From: Sipunculus nudus
Lineage: Eukaryota; Annelida; Sipuncula; Golfingiida; Sipunculidae
Assembly (NCBI GenBank): GCA_026874595.1
Contig: CM049311.1
Coordinates: 78,814,453-78,878,452 of the forward strand
Direction: 5' to 3'
Length of the DNA: 64,000 bases
The translations under genes were made by a program, and so were the position numbers. The notes below the pieces were generated by a model. The model did no database searches. It saw only the letters and a list, made by a program, of their open reading frames with translations, and was not told the DNA's origin. Of the stretch, positions 11,172-24,300 are shown piece after piece (within the stretch, counting starts at the first letter, position 1; the number at the start of each line of letters is the position of its first letter).

Positions 11172-11966
11172 CTATCTCCGGACGTGAGTCGCCTGACTCT
11201 GGCTTGTACTCGGACTCGTGTGGCCTGACTCTGGCTTGTACTCGGACTCGGGTGGCCTGACTCTGGCTTGCACTCCGACTAGGACTCGAGTGGCCTGACT
11301 CTGGCTTGCACTCAGACTTGGACTCGAGGGGCCTGACTCTGGCTTGCACTCAAACATTGACTCAAGTGGCCCGACTCTAGCTTGAACTCGGACTTGAATG
11401 GCCTGACTCTGGCTTTTACTCGGACTTGAGTGGCCTGACTCTGGCTTGTACTCGGACTCGAGTGGCCTGACTCTGGCTTGTACTCGGACTCGAGTGGCCT
11501 GACTCTGGCCTGTAATCGGACTCGAGTGGACTTTCTGTGGCTTGTACACGGACTCGGACTCGAGTGGCCTGACTATGGCTTGTACTCGGACTCGAGTGGC
11601 CTGACTCTGGCTTGTACTCGGACTCGGGTGGCCTGACTCTGGCTTGCACTCCGACTAGGACTCGAGTGGCCTGACTCTGGCTTGCACTCAGGCTTGGACT
11701 CGAGGGGCCCGATTCTGGCTTGAACTCGGACTTGAATGGCCTGACTCTGGCTTGTACTCGGACTTCAGTGGCCTGACTCTGGCTTGTACTCGGACTCGAG
11801 TAGCCTGACTCTGGCTTGTACTCAGACTCGAGTGGATTTACTCTGGCTTGAACTCGTACTCATGTGGCCTGACTCTGGCTTACACTCAGATTTTAAGTCG
11901 AGTTGCCTGACTCTGGCTTGTACACGGACTCGTGTGAGCTGACTCTGGCTTGTACTCGGAGTTTGG
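11172..11966. repeat. 32/38-bp satellite, block S2
   Basis: Matches block S1 at an offset of 2267, including the shared 125- and 77-codon minus-strand frames. Confidence 0.9.
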
Positions 11967-13449
11967 TTTGAGTTTTCATTTACGTGAATGGTGCTTGTCA
12001 CATTTCCGTGCTGTCTGCTTATCCATAATGCAGAATGCTTAGGAAACTTGCATTTCACACGAATCGCTTTATTAAGTGAACATACATTAAAGGGAGTTGC
12101 GTATTTCTAAAAAGTATTATTGAATATTGTTACGAAGACAATTTGCTCAGGGGAAAATACTAGGCCGATCCGGGATACGAACCAAAATCTGGCGTTCCAA
12201 CCGCTTCGCCAGAAAATCAAGCTTCCTTAGCGGGACAGTCCGGTCCGCTTTTATGTCAACCCGTAGCACATCCCCTCTTTAGAGCATTCTGCTATAGGAA
12301 CAATACTATCCCAGGAGTCACACCTTCGGTGAACTAGTTGGCGGTAATTTCCTAATTACTTCAAAAAACCTTACCCCGGGCCACAAAAATTGAGTAGAAG
12401 AAAGTGTGACTTACAGCATAACGTTGCGAGCCTGTGTATATGTACTGATTATGTCTCCATGCAAACAAGCTGCACCGTAATCTTAGAGAAAAAAAAGTCA
12501 TTGAATCTATTCACCAGATAGGTGTAAGTTTCAACATGTGTGTGTATCCGATCATGCACGGATTTTGTCTGGGAACAAATCATAAACAAATTAAATTTAT
12601 TTACATAGAATGTTCAACTAGTGATGTAGTAAATACAAGGTATTCTTCAGGACTTGGATGGCGGCTTTCGGCAGGGGAAGGCGGAATCAAAGGAAACGGA
12701 GAAAACCACCGACCTTGGATGGGCTACTACAACACACTCTCAAACATCACTGGAGATACGACCTTGGTCGCCAGTGAAGAGAGCCGAGCCTGTTACCAGT
12801 CGACTATCCTGTTCATTATATTGGAGAGACATAATATCAAATATTGTCACCGTTCGATGTGCTCGTATAAAAGGCAATATAATTTTTATCGCCATTTCAA
12901 TACCGACAAAACCAGAATTCCTTCACAGAGTCATTATGCAGACTTGAAATTATAATAAATGAATTTCAGTACCCCCCCCCCCCCCCCCTCCCCCCTTGAC
13001 ATAGAAAGAGTGCTTTTGCAATGCATGCTAGGACAAATATAGCAGGATGTGTTGATATTTTGTAATCAGGCAGCCATCTTGGTCGCCAATTTTGATTATG
13101 ACCAGGATAGGGTTGAATACCGCTTGGCCCTGTACCTGAAATTATTAAGTAATGGTTTGACATTTATAATACCAAGTTTGTTCTATCTTTCATCTTATGC
13201 ACAACTTCTACAAATGTGCAGCTTAACCGCCGGTCCAATTGGGGAATTTATCAAAATCATGATAACAAAACAGTTGATGAATACCTTGAGAGGTTTTAAA
13301 CCTCTAAAAAATGAATTCTTAGCCCCCCAAAAATGGTAATAGAGTACTTACAATGCTTTCTTGGGATATTTTAAGTCAAGTTATTGACTTTTTTAATCTG
13401 GGCCACCATCTTGGATTTTGGCTAAGATAATTTATTTTCGTTTAGCCCT
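11967..13449. repeat. 2.27-kb unit, non-satellite part, copy 3 (U3)
   Basis: Third copy. It differs from the first two by scattered substitutions, five of them amino-acid changes in the shared 139-codon frame. The C tract is 17 C, T, 6 C at 12,972-12,995. Its length otherwise equals the other copies, so no other indel has accumulated. Confidence 0.85.
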
Positions 13450-16400
13450 CTATCTCCGGACGTGAGTCGCCTGACTCTGGCTTGTACTCGGACTCAAGTG
13501 GCCTGACTCTGGCTTGTACTCGGACTCGGGTGGCCTGACTCTGGCTTGCACTCCGACTAGGACTCGAGTAGCCTGACTCTGGCTTGCACTCAGACTTGGA
13601 CTCGAGGGGCCTGACTCTGGCTTGCACTCAGACATTGACTCAAGTGGCTCGACTCTGGCCTGAACTCGGACTTGAATGGCCTGACTCTGGCTTGTACTCG
13701 GACTTGAGTGGCCTGACTCTGGCTTGTACTCGGACTCGAGTGGATTTACTCTGGCTTCTACTCGGACTCGTGTGTCCTGACTCAGGCCTGTACTCAGATT
13801 TTGAGTCGAGTTGCCTGACTCTGGCTTGAACACGGACTCGAGTGGACTGACTCTGGTCTGTACTCGGACTCGGGTGGCCTGACTCTGGCTTGCACTCAGA
13901 CTTTGAGTCGAGTTGCCTGACTCTGGCTTGTACACGGACTCGTGTGGCCTAACTCTGGCCTGTACTCGGACTCGAGTGCCCTGACTCTGGCCTCTACTCG
14001 GAATCGAGTGGACTTACTCTGGCATGTATACGGACTCGTGTGGCCTGACTCTGGTCTGTACTCGGACTCGAGTGGCCTGACTCTGGCCTGTACTCGGACT
14101 CGAGTGGACTGACTCTGGCCTCTACTCGGAGTGGACCTAGTGTTGCTTTTACTCGGACGCGAGTGGCCTGACTCTGGCCTGTACTCGGACTCGTGTGGCC
14201 TGACTCTGGCTTGCACTCAGATTTTGAGTCGAGTTGCCTGACTCTGGCTTGTACACGGACTCGTGTGGCCTGACTCTGGCTTGTACTCGGACTCGTGTGT
14301 CCTGACTCAGGCCTGTACTCAGATTTTGAGTCGAGTTGCCTGACTCGGGCTTGTACACAGACTCGAGTGGACTGACTCTGGTCTGTACTCGGACTCGGGT
14401 GGCCTGACTCTGGCTTGCACTCAGATTTTGAGTCGAGTTGCCTGACTCTGTCTTGTACACGGACTCGTGTGGCCTAACTCTGGCCTGTACTCGGACTCGA
14501 GTGGCCTGACTCTGGCCTCTACTCGGAATCGAGTGGACTTACTCTAGCCTGTACACGGACTCGTGTGGCCTGACTCTGGTCTGTACTCGGACTCGAGTGG
14601 CCTGACTCTGGCCTGTACTCGGACTCGAGTGGACTGACTCTGGCCTCTACTCGGAATCGAGTGGACCTAGTGTTGCTTTTACTCGGACGCGAGTGGCCTG
14701 ACTCTGGCCTGTACTCGGACTCGTGTGGCCTGACTCTGGCTTGCACTCAGATTTTGAGTCGAGTTGCCTGACTCTGGCTTGTACACGGACTCGTGTGGCC
14801 TGACTCTGGCCTGTACTCAGACTCGAGTGGACTGACTCTGGTCTGTACTCAGACTCGTGTGGCCTGACTCTGGCCTGTACTCGGACTCGAGTGGACTGAC
14901 AGGGCTTGTACACGGACTCGGACGCGAGTGGCCTGACTATGGCTTGTACTCAGACTCGAGTGCCCTGACTCTGGCTTTTACTCGGACTCGGGTGGCCTGA
15001 CTCTGGCTTGTACTCGGACTCGTGTGTCCTGACTCAGGCCTGTACTCAGATTTTGAGTCGAGTTGCCTGACTCGGGCTTGTACACGGACTCGAGTGGACT
15101 GACTCTGGTCTGTTCTCGGACTCGGGTGGCCTGACTCTGGCTTGCACTCAGATTTTGAGTCGAGTTGCCTGACTCTGTCTTGTACACGGACTCGTGTGGC
15201 CTAACTCTGGCCTGTACTCGGACTCGAGTGGCCCGACTCTGGCCTCTACTCGGAATCGAGTGGACTTACTCAAGCCTGTACACGGACTCGTGTGGCCTGA
15301 CTCTGGTCTGTACTCGGACTCGAGTGGCCTGACTCTGGCCTGTACTCGGACTCGAGTGGACTGACTCTGGCCTCTACTCGGAATCGAGTGGACCTAGTGT
15401 TGCTTTTACTCGGACGCGAGTGGCCTGACTCTGGCCTGTACTCGGACTCGTGTGGCCTGACTCTGGCTTGCACTCAGATTTTGAGTCGAGTTGCCTGACT
15501 CTGGCTTGTACACGGACTCGTGTGGCCTGACTCTGGCCTGTACTCAGACTCGAGTGGACTGACTCTGGCCTGTACTCAGACTCGTGTGGCCTGACTCTGG
15601 CCTGTACTCGGACTCGAGTGGACTGACAGAGCTTGTACACGGACTCGGACGCGAGTGGCCTGACTATGGCTTGTACTCAGACTCGAGTGCCCTGACTCTG
15701 GCTTTTACTCGGACTCGGGTGGCCTGACTCTGGCTTGCACTCCGACTAGGACTCGGGTGGCCTGACTCTGGCTTGTACTCGGACTCGAGTAGCCTGACTC
15801 TGGCTTGTACTCGGCTCGAGTGGATTTACTCATTCTTGTACTAGGACTCGTGTGGCCTGATTCTGGCTTGCACTAAGATTTTAAGTCGAGTTGCCTGACT
15901 CTGGCTTGTACACGGAATCGTGTGGGCTGACTCTGGCTTGTACTCGGACTGGAGGGGACTTACTGTGGCTTGTACACGGACTCGGACTCGAGTGGCATGA
16001 CTATGGCTTGTACTCAGACTCGAGTGGACTTACTCTGGCTTGCTTTCGGACTCGAATGGCCTGACTCTGGCTTGTACTTGGACTCGAGTGGCCTGACTAT
16101 GGCTTGTACTCAGACTCAAGTGGCCTGACTCTGGCTCGCTTTCGAACTCAAGTGGCCTTACTCTTGCTTGTACTCGGACTCGAGTAGCATGACTCTGACT
16201 TATACTCGGACTCGAGTGGCCTGACTCTGGTCTGTACTCGGACTCGGGTGGCCTGACTCTGGCTTGCACTCAGACTTTGAGTCGAGTTGCCTGACTCTGG
16301 CTTGTACACGGACTCGTGTGGCCTAACTCTGGCCTGTACTCGGACTCGAGTGGCCTGACTCTGGCCTCTACTCGGAATCGAGTGGACTTACTCTGTCATG

Positions 16401-19400
16401 TATACGGACTCACGGGCCTGACTCTGGTCTGTACTCGGACTCGAGTGGCCTGACTCTGGCCTGTACTCGGACTCGAGTGGACTGACTCTGGCCTCTACTC
16501 GGAATCGAGTGGACCTAGTGTTGCTTTTACTCGGACGCGAGTGGCCTGACTCTGGCCTGTACTCGGACTCGTGTGGCCTGACTCTGGCTTGCACTCAGAT
16601 TTTGAGTCGAGTTGCCTGACTCTGGCTTGTACACGGACTCGTGTGGCCTGACTCTGGCTTGTACTCGGACTCGTGTGTCCTGACTCAGGCCTATACTCAG
16701 ATTTTGAGTCGAGTTGCCTGACTCGGGCTTGTACACGGACTCGAGTGGACTGACTCTGGTCTGTACTCGGACTCGGGTGGCCTGACTCTGGCTTGCACTC
16801 AGATTTTGAGTCGAGTTGCCTGACTCTGTCTTGTACACGGACTCGTGTGGCCTAACTCTGGCCTGTACTCGGACTCGAGTGGCCTGACTCTGGCCTCTAC
16901 TCGGAATCGAGTGGACTTACTCTAGCCTGTACACGGACTCGTGTGGCCTGACTCTGGTCTGTACTCGGACTCGAGTGGCCTGACTCTGGCCTGTACTCGG
17001 ACTCGAGTGGACTGACTCTGGCCTCTACTCGGAATCGAGTGGACCTAGTGTTGCTTTTACTCGGACGCGAGTGGCCTGACTCTGGCCTGTACTCGGACTC
17101 GTGTGGCCTGACTCTGGCTTGCACTCAGATTTTGAGTCGAGTTGCCTGACTCTGGCTTGTACACGGACTCGTGTGGCCTGACTCTGGCCTGTACTCAGAC
17201 TCGAGTGGACTGACTCTGGCCTGTACTCAGACTCGTGTGGCCTGACTCTGGCCTGTACTCGGACTCGAGTGGACTGACAGGGCTTGTACACGGACTCGGA
17301 CGCGAGTGGCCTGACTATGGCTTGTACTCAGACTCGAGTGCCCTGACTCTGGCTTTTACTCGGACTCGGGTGGCCTGACTCTGGCTTGCACTCCGACTAG
17401 GACTCGGGTGGCCTGACTCTGGCTTGCACTCAGGCTTGGACTCGAGGGGCCCGACTCTGGCTTGAACTCGGACTTGAATGGCCTGACTCTGGCTTGTACT
17501 CGGACTTCAGTGGCCTGACTCTGGCTTGTACTCGGACTCGAGTAGCCTGACTCTGGCTTGTACTCGGACTCGAGTGGATTTACTCATTCTTGTACTAGGA
17601 CTCGTGTGGCCTGATTCTGGCTTGCACTAAGATTTTAAGTCGAGTTGCCTGACTCTGGCTTGTACACGGACTCGTGTGGGCTGACTCTGGCTTGCACTCG
17701 GACTGGAGGGGACTTACTGTGGCTTGTACACGGACTCGGACTCGAGTGGCATGACTATGGCTTGTACTCAGACTCGAGTGGACTTACTCTGGCTTGCTTT
17801 CGGACTCGAATGGCCTGACTCTGGCTTGTACTTGGACTCGAGTGGCCTGACTATGGCTTGTACTCAGACTCAAGTGGCCTGACTCTGGCTCGCTTTCGAA
17901 CTCAAGTGGCCTTACTCTTGCTTGTACTCGGACTCGAGTAGCATGACTCTGACTTATACTCGGACTCGAGTGGCCTGACTATGGCCTGTACTCGGACTCG
18001 AGTGGACTTACTGTGGCTTGTACACGGACTCGGACTCGAGTGGCCTGACTATGGCTTGTACTCAGACTCGAGTGGACTTACTCTGGCTTGCTTTCGGACT
18101 CGAATGGCCTGACTCTTGCTTGTACTTGGACTCGAGTGGCCTGACTATGGCTTGTACTCAGACTCGAGTGGCCTGACTCTGGCTCGCTTTCGGACTCGAG
18201 TGCCCTGACTCTGGCTTGTACTCGGACTCGGGTGGCCTGACTCTGGCTTGCACTCCGACTAGGACTCGAGTGGCCTGACTCTGGCTTGCACTCAGGCTTG
18301 GACTCAAGGGGCCCGACTCTGGCTTGAACTCGGACTTGAATGGCCTGACTCTGGCTTGTACTCGGACTTCAGTGGCCTGACTCTGGCTTGTACTCGGACT
18401 CGAGTAGCCTGACTCTGGCTTGTACTCGGACTCGAGTTGATTTACTCTGTCTTGTACTAGGACTCGTGTGGCCTGACTCTGGCTTGCACTAAGATTTTAA
18501 GTCGAGTTGCCTGACTCTGGCTTGTACACGGACTCGTGTGGGCTGACTCTGGCTTGTACTTGGACTCGAGTGGCCTGACTATGGCTTGTACTCAGACTCA
18601 AGTGGCCTGACTCTGGCTCGCTTTCGAACTCAAGTGGCCTTACTCTTGCTTGTACTCGGACTCGAGTTGCATGACTCTGACTTATACTCGGACTCGAGTG
18701 GCCTGACTATGGCCTGTACTCGGATTCGAGTGGACTTACTGTGGCTTGTACACGGACTCGGACTCGAGTGGCCTGACTATGGCCTGTACTCAGACCCGAG
18801 TGGACTTACTCTGGCTTGCTTTCGGACTCGAATGGCCTGACTCTTGCTTGTACTTGGACTCGAGTGGCCTGACAATGGCTTGTACTCAGACTCGAGTGGC
18901 CTGACTCTGGCTCGCTTTCGGACTCAAGAGGCCTTACTCTTGCTTGTACTCGGACTCGAGTTGCCTGACTCTGACTTGTACTCGGAATCGAGTGGCCTGA
19001 CTTTGGCCTGTACTCGGACTCGAGTGGACTTACTGTGGCTTGTACACGGACTCGGACTCGAGTGGCCTGACTATATGGCCTGTACTCAGACTCGAGTGGA
19101 CTTACTCTGGCTTGCTTTCGGACTCGAATGGCCTGACTCTTGCTTGTACTTGGACTCGAGTGGCCTGACTATGGCTTGTACTCAGACTCGAATAGCCTGA
19201 CTCTGGCTCGCTTTCGGACTCAAGTGGCCTTTCTCTTGCTTGTACTCGGACTTGAGTTGCTTGACTCTGACTTGCACTCGGACTGGAGTGGCCTGACTCT
19301 GGCTTGCACTCCGACTTTTACTCGAGTAGCCTGACTCTGGCTTGCACTCGGACTGGAGTGGCCTGACTCTGGCTTGCACTCAGACTCGGACTGGAGTGGC

Positions 19401-20268
19401 CTGACTCTGGCTTGCACTCAGACTTTGACTCGAAAAGCCTGACTCTGGCTTGCACGCAGACTTTGCCTCGAGTGGCCTGACTCTGGCTCGCACTCAGACT
19501 TAGAATCGAGTGGTCTGACTCTGTCTTGCACTCGGTCCTGGACTCGAGTGGCCTAACGCTGGCTTGCACTCGGACCTGGACTCGAGTGTATCGACGCTGG
19601 CTTGTACTCGGACTCGGGTGGCCTGACTCTGGCTTGCACTCCGTCTTTTACTCGAGTGGCCTGACTCTGGTTTGCACTCGGAGTGGAGTTGCCTGACTCT
19701 GACTTGCACTCAGACTCGGACTTGAGTGGCCTGACTCATGCTTACACTCAGACTTTCACTCGAGTTTCCTGATTTTGGCTTGCACTCAGACTTTGACTCG
19801 AGAGGCCTGACTCTGGCTTGCACGCAGACTTTGCCTCGAGTGGCCTGACTCTGGCTCGCACTCAGACTTGGACTCGAGTGGTCTGACTCTGTCTTGCACT
19901 CGGTCCTGGACTCGAGTGGCCTAACGCTGGCTTGCACTCGGACCTGGACTCGAGTGTCCCGACGCTGGCTTGTACTCGGATTCGGGTGGCCTGACTCTAG
20001 CTTGCACTCAGACTTTGACTCGAGAGGCCTGACTCTGGCTTGCACTCGGATTCGGATTCGAGAGGCCTAACTCTGTCGTGCACCCGGATTCGAGTAGCCT
20101 TACTCTGGCTTGCACTCAGATTCGAGTGACCTGACTATGGCTCGCACTCCAACTTGGACTTGAGTGGCCTAACGCTAGCTTGCACTCGGACCTGGACTCG
20201 AGTGGCTTGACGCTTGCTTGCACCCGGACTCGAGTGGCCTGACTCTGTCTTGCACACGATTTCGGATA
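13450..20268. repeat. 32/38-bp satellite, main array S3
   Basis: About 6.8 kb of unbroken satellite. Two monomer lengths dominate. The 32-bp form contains CGGACTCGAGTGGCCTGACT. The 38-bp form has six extra bases before CTCGAG or GAGTCGAG, for example TCCGACTAGGACTCGAG. The core holds an ACTCGAGT palindrome. Towards the right end (from about 19.2 kb) monomers diverge to GCACTCAGACTTTGACTCGAG types, and the array stops near TGCACACGATTTCGGATAG. Both monomer lengths leave remainder 2 on division by 3, so each minus-strand frame rotates through the monomer. Confidence 0.95.
13840..18600. repeat. higher-order repeats within S3 (2378 bp and 727 bp)
   Basis: Blocks near 13,840-16,218 recur from 16,218 with a constant offset of 2378 (for example 14,216 to 16,594 and 14,746 to 17,124). 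Inside, a 727-bp block recurs (14,746 to 15,473 and 14,913 to 15,640). A roughly 135-bp insertion near 17,410-17,545 breaks the second large copy. This nesting indicates several rounds of unequal exchange or segmental amplification. Confidence 0.75.
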
Positions 20269-20550
20269 GTGTAGACTCGACTACACCATTACCTCCCCCG
20301 CCCATATTGTCTCAGAATACTGAGCATGTGTCAGTAAATACCGTTTTTAAAAGTTATACACAACACAGTTCTTGATATACTGCCATTCGTATTTTTTTCC
20401 ATGTAATAGAACACCTCACGAATTTATATTAAATAATAACTGCTATGATATTAAGTGTAATCATTGCGTTTTCCTTATTTACATTGTAATCCTTGATTGA
20501 GCCTTCTGTATATCGTAGTTGAAACATTTAAAAGTATAAGTGAGAAAGGT
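20269..20550. other. non-satellite DNA beyond the array
   Basis: AT-rich sequence without a recognisable gene or repeat. Confidence 0.5.
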
Positions 20551-20552
20551 TT

Positions 20553-21640
20553 TTAGCTCAGCTGACAGAAAGTAGCGATCTGACCGTCTGTATATGTCTG
20601 TCCTTCCGTCCGTCGTTCCGGCTGTTCGTTTGTTCGTGAACACAGCACACATCTTAAACGTTGGCCCCGGAATCTTCTAATTTAAGATACTATGAATTCC
20701 CCGGACAACTGAAATTAGGTCACTGGGACATATATTTTCTGAGTTACGGGGCCTGTTTGAGCATCCCCGAAGAATTCAAATTTTGATACAAAAGCCTTAG
20801 TCAGGCCAGTGTCTGAATAACTAACGCATTGAAGCCATGATTCCTGCCATGCATATACATTTTTAGATTTCGACTAACTATTTTATCAATCCTGACGACT
20901 GAATGCGCTTCATCTTTTTTTCTATTTTACGCATGTTTTCTCTATACATATTTTGGGACCGTCAAATGAAGATTTCATATCAGCTTCTCAGCCACAGTTT
21001 CATCTTGTGTCCTGTGACCCTTTATATTTATTTATAATTCTTGACTATTTTAATGAGTTCCCGAAAACTGGTGGCTCCACCTGAATGTTTTTTTTTTCCT
21101 AGCATTCTTCTATGATTTTTTAGAGTGCCAAAAAAAGCAACGATGTCAGTGTCTAAGATGTGGTTTCATCTACCGTCCTGAATTCTGGTTTGTTCATTGA
21201 TCATAACCTGTTGCATCAGTTCCTGGAGACTGGTGGTGCCATCTGTATATATTTTATTTTTTCACACTTTTTTTCTTATTCTTTTTGGGTCAGCCAAATG
21301 GAAAAAATCATATCACTTTCTCAGCTGTCACTTCATCTAGTGTCTTGAAACTTCATATATATGCATTGATCATGACTAGTTTTATTAGTGCCTGGATACT
21401 GATGGTGCCACCTGTATCCTTTTCTGTTCTTCGTGCATTTTACTTCGATTATTGAGACTGTCATATTACAGCAGTTATATCAGTTTCTCCGTGGATACCA
21501 AAGAGTAGTTCACAGTCACCTTTATTCCATGAGTTATAGAGCGAAAAAGCAAAAGCCAAATTTCTTCAATACAAGACACAAATCACAACTCCACGTGCTG
21601 ACAGGCCCCACCATGTCCTCTGCGCAAACAGAAAAGTAGG
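20553..21640 (+). repeat. mollusc-type GTCCGTC-headed dispersed element, partial
   Basis: It starts TTTTTAGCTCAGCTGAC and then has GTCTGTCCTTCCGTCCGTCG words, like the head at 24,655. Degenerate units of about 160-170 bp follow, each with a TGATCAT...AGTNCCTGGANACTGGTGGTGCCA-like core, near 21,045, 21,200 and 21,370. No closing end was found. Attribution to a mollusc-wide repeat class is from general knowledge and was not checked. Confidence 0.5.
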
Positions 21641-22813
21641 TCGCTGTGACGTTACCCATATCCTCCAAGTTATTGAGTGAAAACTCTGGTGGCCACATTC
21701 CGTAAAATAACAGAACAAGAATAGAAACCGCAAGGCCCCCAAATTTTAAACTTCACATTCTATCTGGCCCAGGTAGGTCTTTTGTGGCAGGTCATTGTGA
21801 CTTATGTTTTCTGTGTAATTGAGCGAACGCCAACGTCAATCGAAATAAGATGTCAAAACGTATAAATATCCAGACATGTTCTGGTAAACTCTGGTAAACT
21901 GCTTGCAAATCCCGACTTTCGTCATTTATGACCCATATTTCTGCTATGGTCTTACGGATTGTGTCCGATTCAGCTTAGCGTCATGGCAAATGGGCCACAT
22001 GTTATACAATGACAGAACAAACATACTCTAATTGCTGTTGTTTCTATTTCTGAGGCCTACTATCATGATTTAAAACATTTACGGGTGTTCTTTGTATTTT
22101 GTCGGGAAGATTGCTCGTTCTATTTCGTCTGAGTGCAGATTAACAATTAAACTTTTGTTGAAGTGGTAGATGTCCCACTGTAACAATACCAAAAGTTCAG
22201 AAAATTACCACATCGACATCTTCACCTGCGCGGCAACCCTTCAACCCTGTTGTTAGTCCTACAGCGTTGTCAAGCAGTAAAAGTTAACAACACAAAACCC
22301 ATGCCGACCTAATTGATATTGAGACTTGTTAGTGATCGGCGAACGAGTTATAATTGTTCTCTTGAGAATATAAAATGTGGTGTGAGCTTCCGCTAAGCGG
22401 TGTCTCAATGGCTGACCTTAAGGAACCTAAAGAAGAAAGCATTGTTCTCACTTGTCTTCCAGCAAGTTTCTAACAAAACAGTGTGCGGCAAAGGAGCATT
22501 CCCTCGGCGTCATAAATTCCTCATTAAGGCCACGGGAAAAATTGTTCTACGCAATTGCTATTCCTGTTTTTCGCTCCTTTGAGCCTTCGAGCCCCAGGTA
22601 CTCGATCGGTAATTAATCTAAACATATTCATGTAGAGATAATTAAAAAATATATATTTTATTGCTTATATAATTAACAGTTCAACATCTGAAATTATTTT
22701 TTGTTTTCTGAAAGTTGACAAAATCATGCAATATTGTCTCGAAATGAAAATAAACAAAATGTCCTTAAGCATTTAGGAAGGCAGAAAAAAAAATTTTGGT
22801 CAGGCCTATTCAT

Positions 22814-22816
<3 letters not shown>
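21641..22816. other. intergenic DNA, no gene recognised
   Basis: A 60-codon plus-strand frame near 22,400 has unremarkable composition and no supporting signals. A short direct repeat (CTCTGGTAAACTCTGGTAAACT-like, near 21,880) is the only structure noted. Confidence 0.5.

Positions 22817-22845
<29 letters not shown>
22817..22845. repeat. (CT)n microsatellite
   Basis: Uninterrupted CT dinucleotides over about 29 bases. Confidence 0.95.
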
Positions 22846-22848
<3 letters not shown>

Positions 22849-23224
22849 CTTTTATTTCTAAACTGCATTAATTTGTTAATATTTGTTTGGTTTTTGTTAT
22901 TATGAACTATATTCTTAAGAAGGTGTACAGGGATTCCCTGGAGATTTTGTGAGAAAGTAATCCCGGATGCAAGAAGCATTAACAATAAGTTTTTGCGTTA
23001 TCCAGATTCATACGCTGATTTCAGAGTCTTGTCTGTTGACTCAATACATAGACACCCGCTTTATCACCGTTACTATATCGCCTGATGAAGAAGACACCAT
23101 TAGTACTAACATTATGAATTCATGTATTTGTCACGTTTCGTATTCACTTTGAAAGGTGTTTAAAATAGCGCGCCCGGAATAGGTGAGAGCCAAAATTAAA
23201 TAAATCAAGGCGGTCCCCAGTGTG

Positions 23225-24300
23225 ATATCAGTGCATTTCACAAATTATTGTAAAAGACATTTAGGTTAAACTTAAGTTATGTATTATTAAAAATATAGAT
23301 TTGAATAATTGTTTTTATAAGGAAATCGCTCTCCCTTTAATTTCACTAATTATTGTAAAACACATTTAAATTATACTTAAGTTATGTATTATGAAAAATA
23401 TTGATTTAAATGAATGTTTTTATAAGGAAATCGCTCTCCCTTTAATTTCACAAATTATTGTAAAACACATTTTAGTTATGCTTAAGTTATGTATTTATAG
23501 TATATATTGATTTGAATAATTGTTTATATAAGGAAATCACTCTCCCTTTAGTTTCACAAATTATTGTAAAACACATTTTAGTAATGCTTAAGTTATGTAT
23601 AATGAAAAACATAGATTTGAATAATTGTTTTTATAAGGAAATCGCTCTCCCTTTAATTTCACTAATTATTGTAAAACACATTTAAATTATACTTAAGTTA
23701 TGTATTATGAAAAATATTGATTTAAATGAATGTTTTTATAAGGAAATCGCTATCCCTTTAATTTCACTAATTATTTTAAAACACATTTTAGTTATGCTTT
23801 AGTTATGTATTTATGAAAAATATTGATTTGAATAATTGTTTATATAAGGAAATCACTCTCCCTTTAGTTTCACAAATTATTGTAAAACACATTTTAGTAA
23901 TGCTTAAGTTATGTATAATGAAAAACATAAGATTTGAATAATTGTTTTTATAAGGAAATCGCTCTCCCTTTAGTTTCACAAATTATTATAAACACATTCA
24001 AGTTATACTTAAGTTATGTATTATGAAAAATATTGATTTGAATCATTGTTTTTATATATGGAAATCGCTCTCCCTATGGTTTCAAAAATTATTGTAAAAC
24101 ACATTTTAGTTATGCTTAAGTTATGTTTTATGAAAAATATTGATTTGAATAATTGTTTTTATAAGGAAATTGCTCTCCTTTTACTTTCACAAATCATTAT
24201 AAAACACATTTAAGTTATACTTAAGTTATGTATTATAAAAACTATTGATTTAAATAATTGTTTTTATAAGAAGATCGCTCTCCCTTTAGTATTATATCTA
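23225..24300. repeat. tandem array of about ten 105-bp AT-rich units
   Basis: Each unit contains TTTCACAAATTATTGTAAAA, then ACTTAAGTTATGTATTATGA, then ATAAGGAAATCGCTCTCCCT. The CTCTCCC word recurs near 23,330, 23,434, 23,541, 23,645, 23,751, 23,858, 23,961, 24,068, 24,173 and 24,278, a spacing of 103-107 bases. Alternate units share variants (CACTCTCCC with TTTATATAAGG), which suggests a two- or three-unit higher-order period. No coding potential. Confidence 0.9.

Noticed and set aside
13450-20268. A repetitive protein (QARVRPLESE-type) encoded by the satellite
   Set aside because: The longest minus-strand frame is 161 codons in 6.8 kb, broken by indels and stops. The openness follows from the monomer sequence and no start, promoter or polyadenylation context is seen.
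7010-20268. CRISPR-like array
   Set aside because: Monomers are directly adjacent with no unique spacers, and the genome is clearly eukaryotic.
22400-22582. 60-codon plus-strand frame as a small gene
   Set aside because: No domain, no splice or promoter signals, and ordinary length for chance in this composition.
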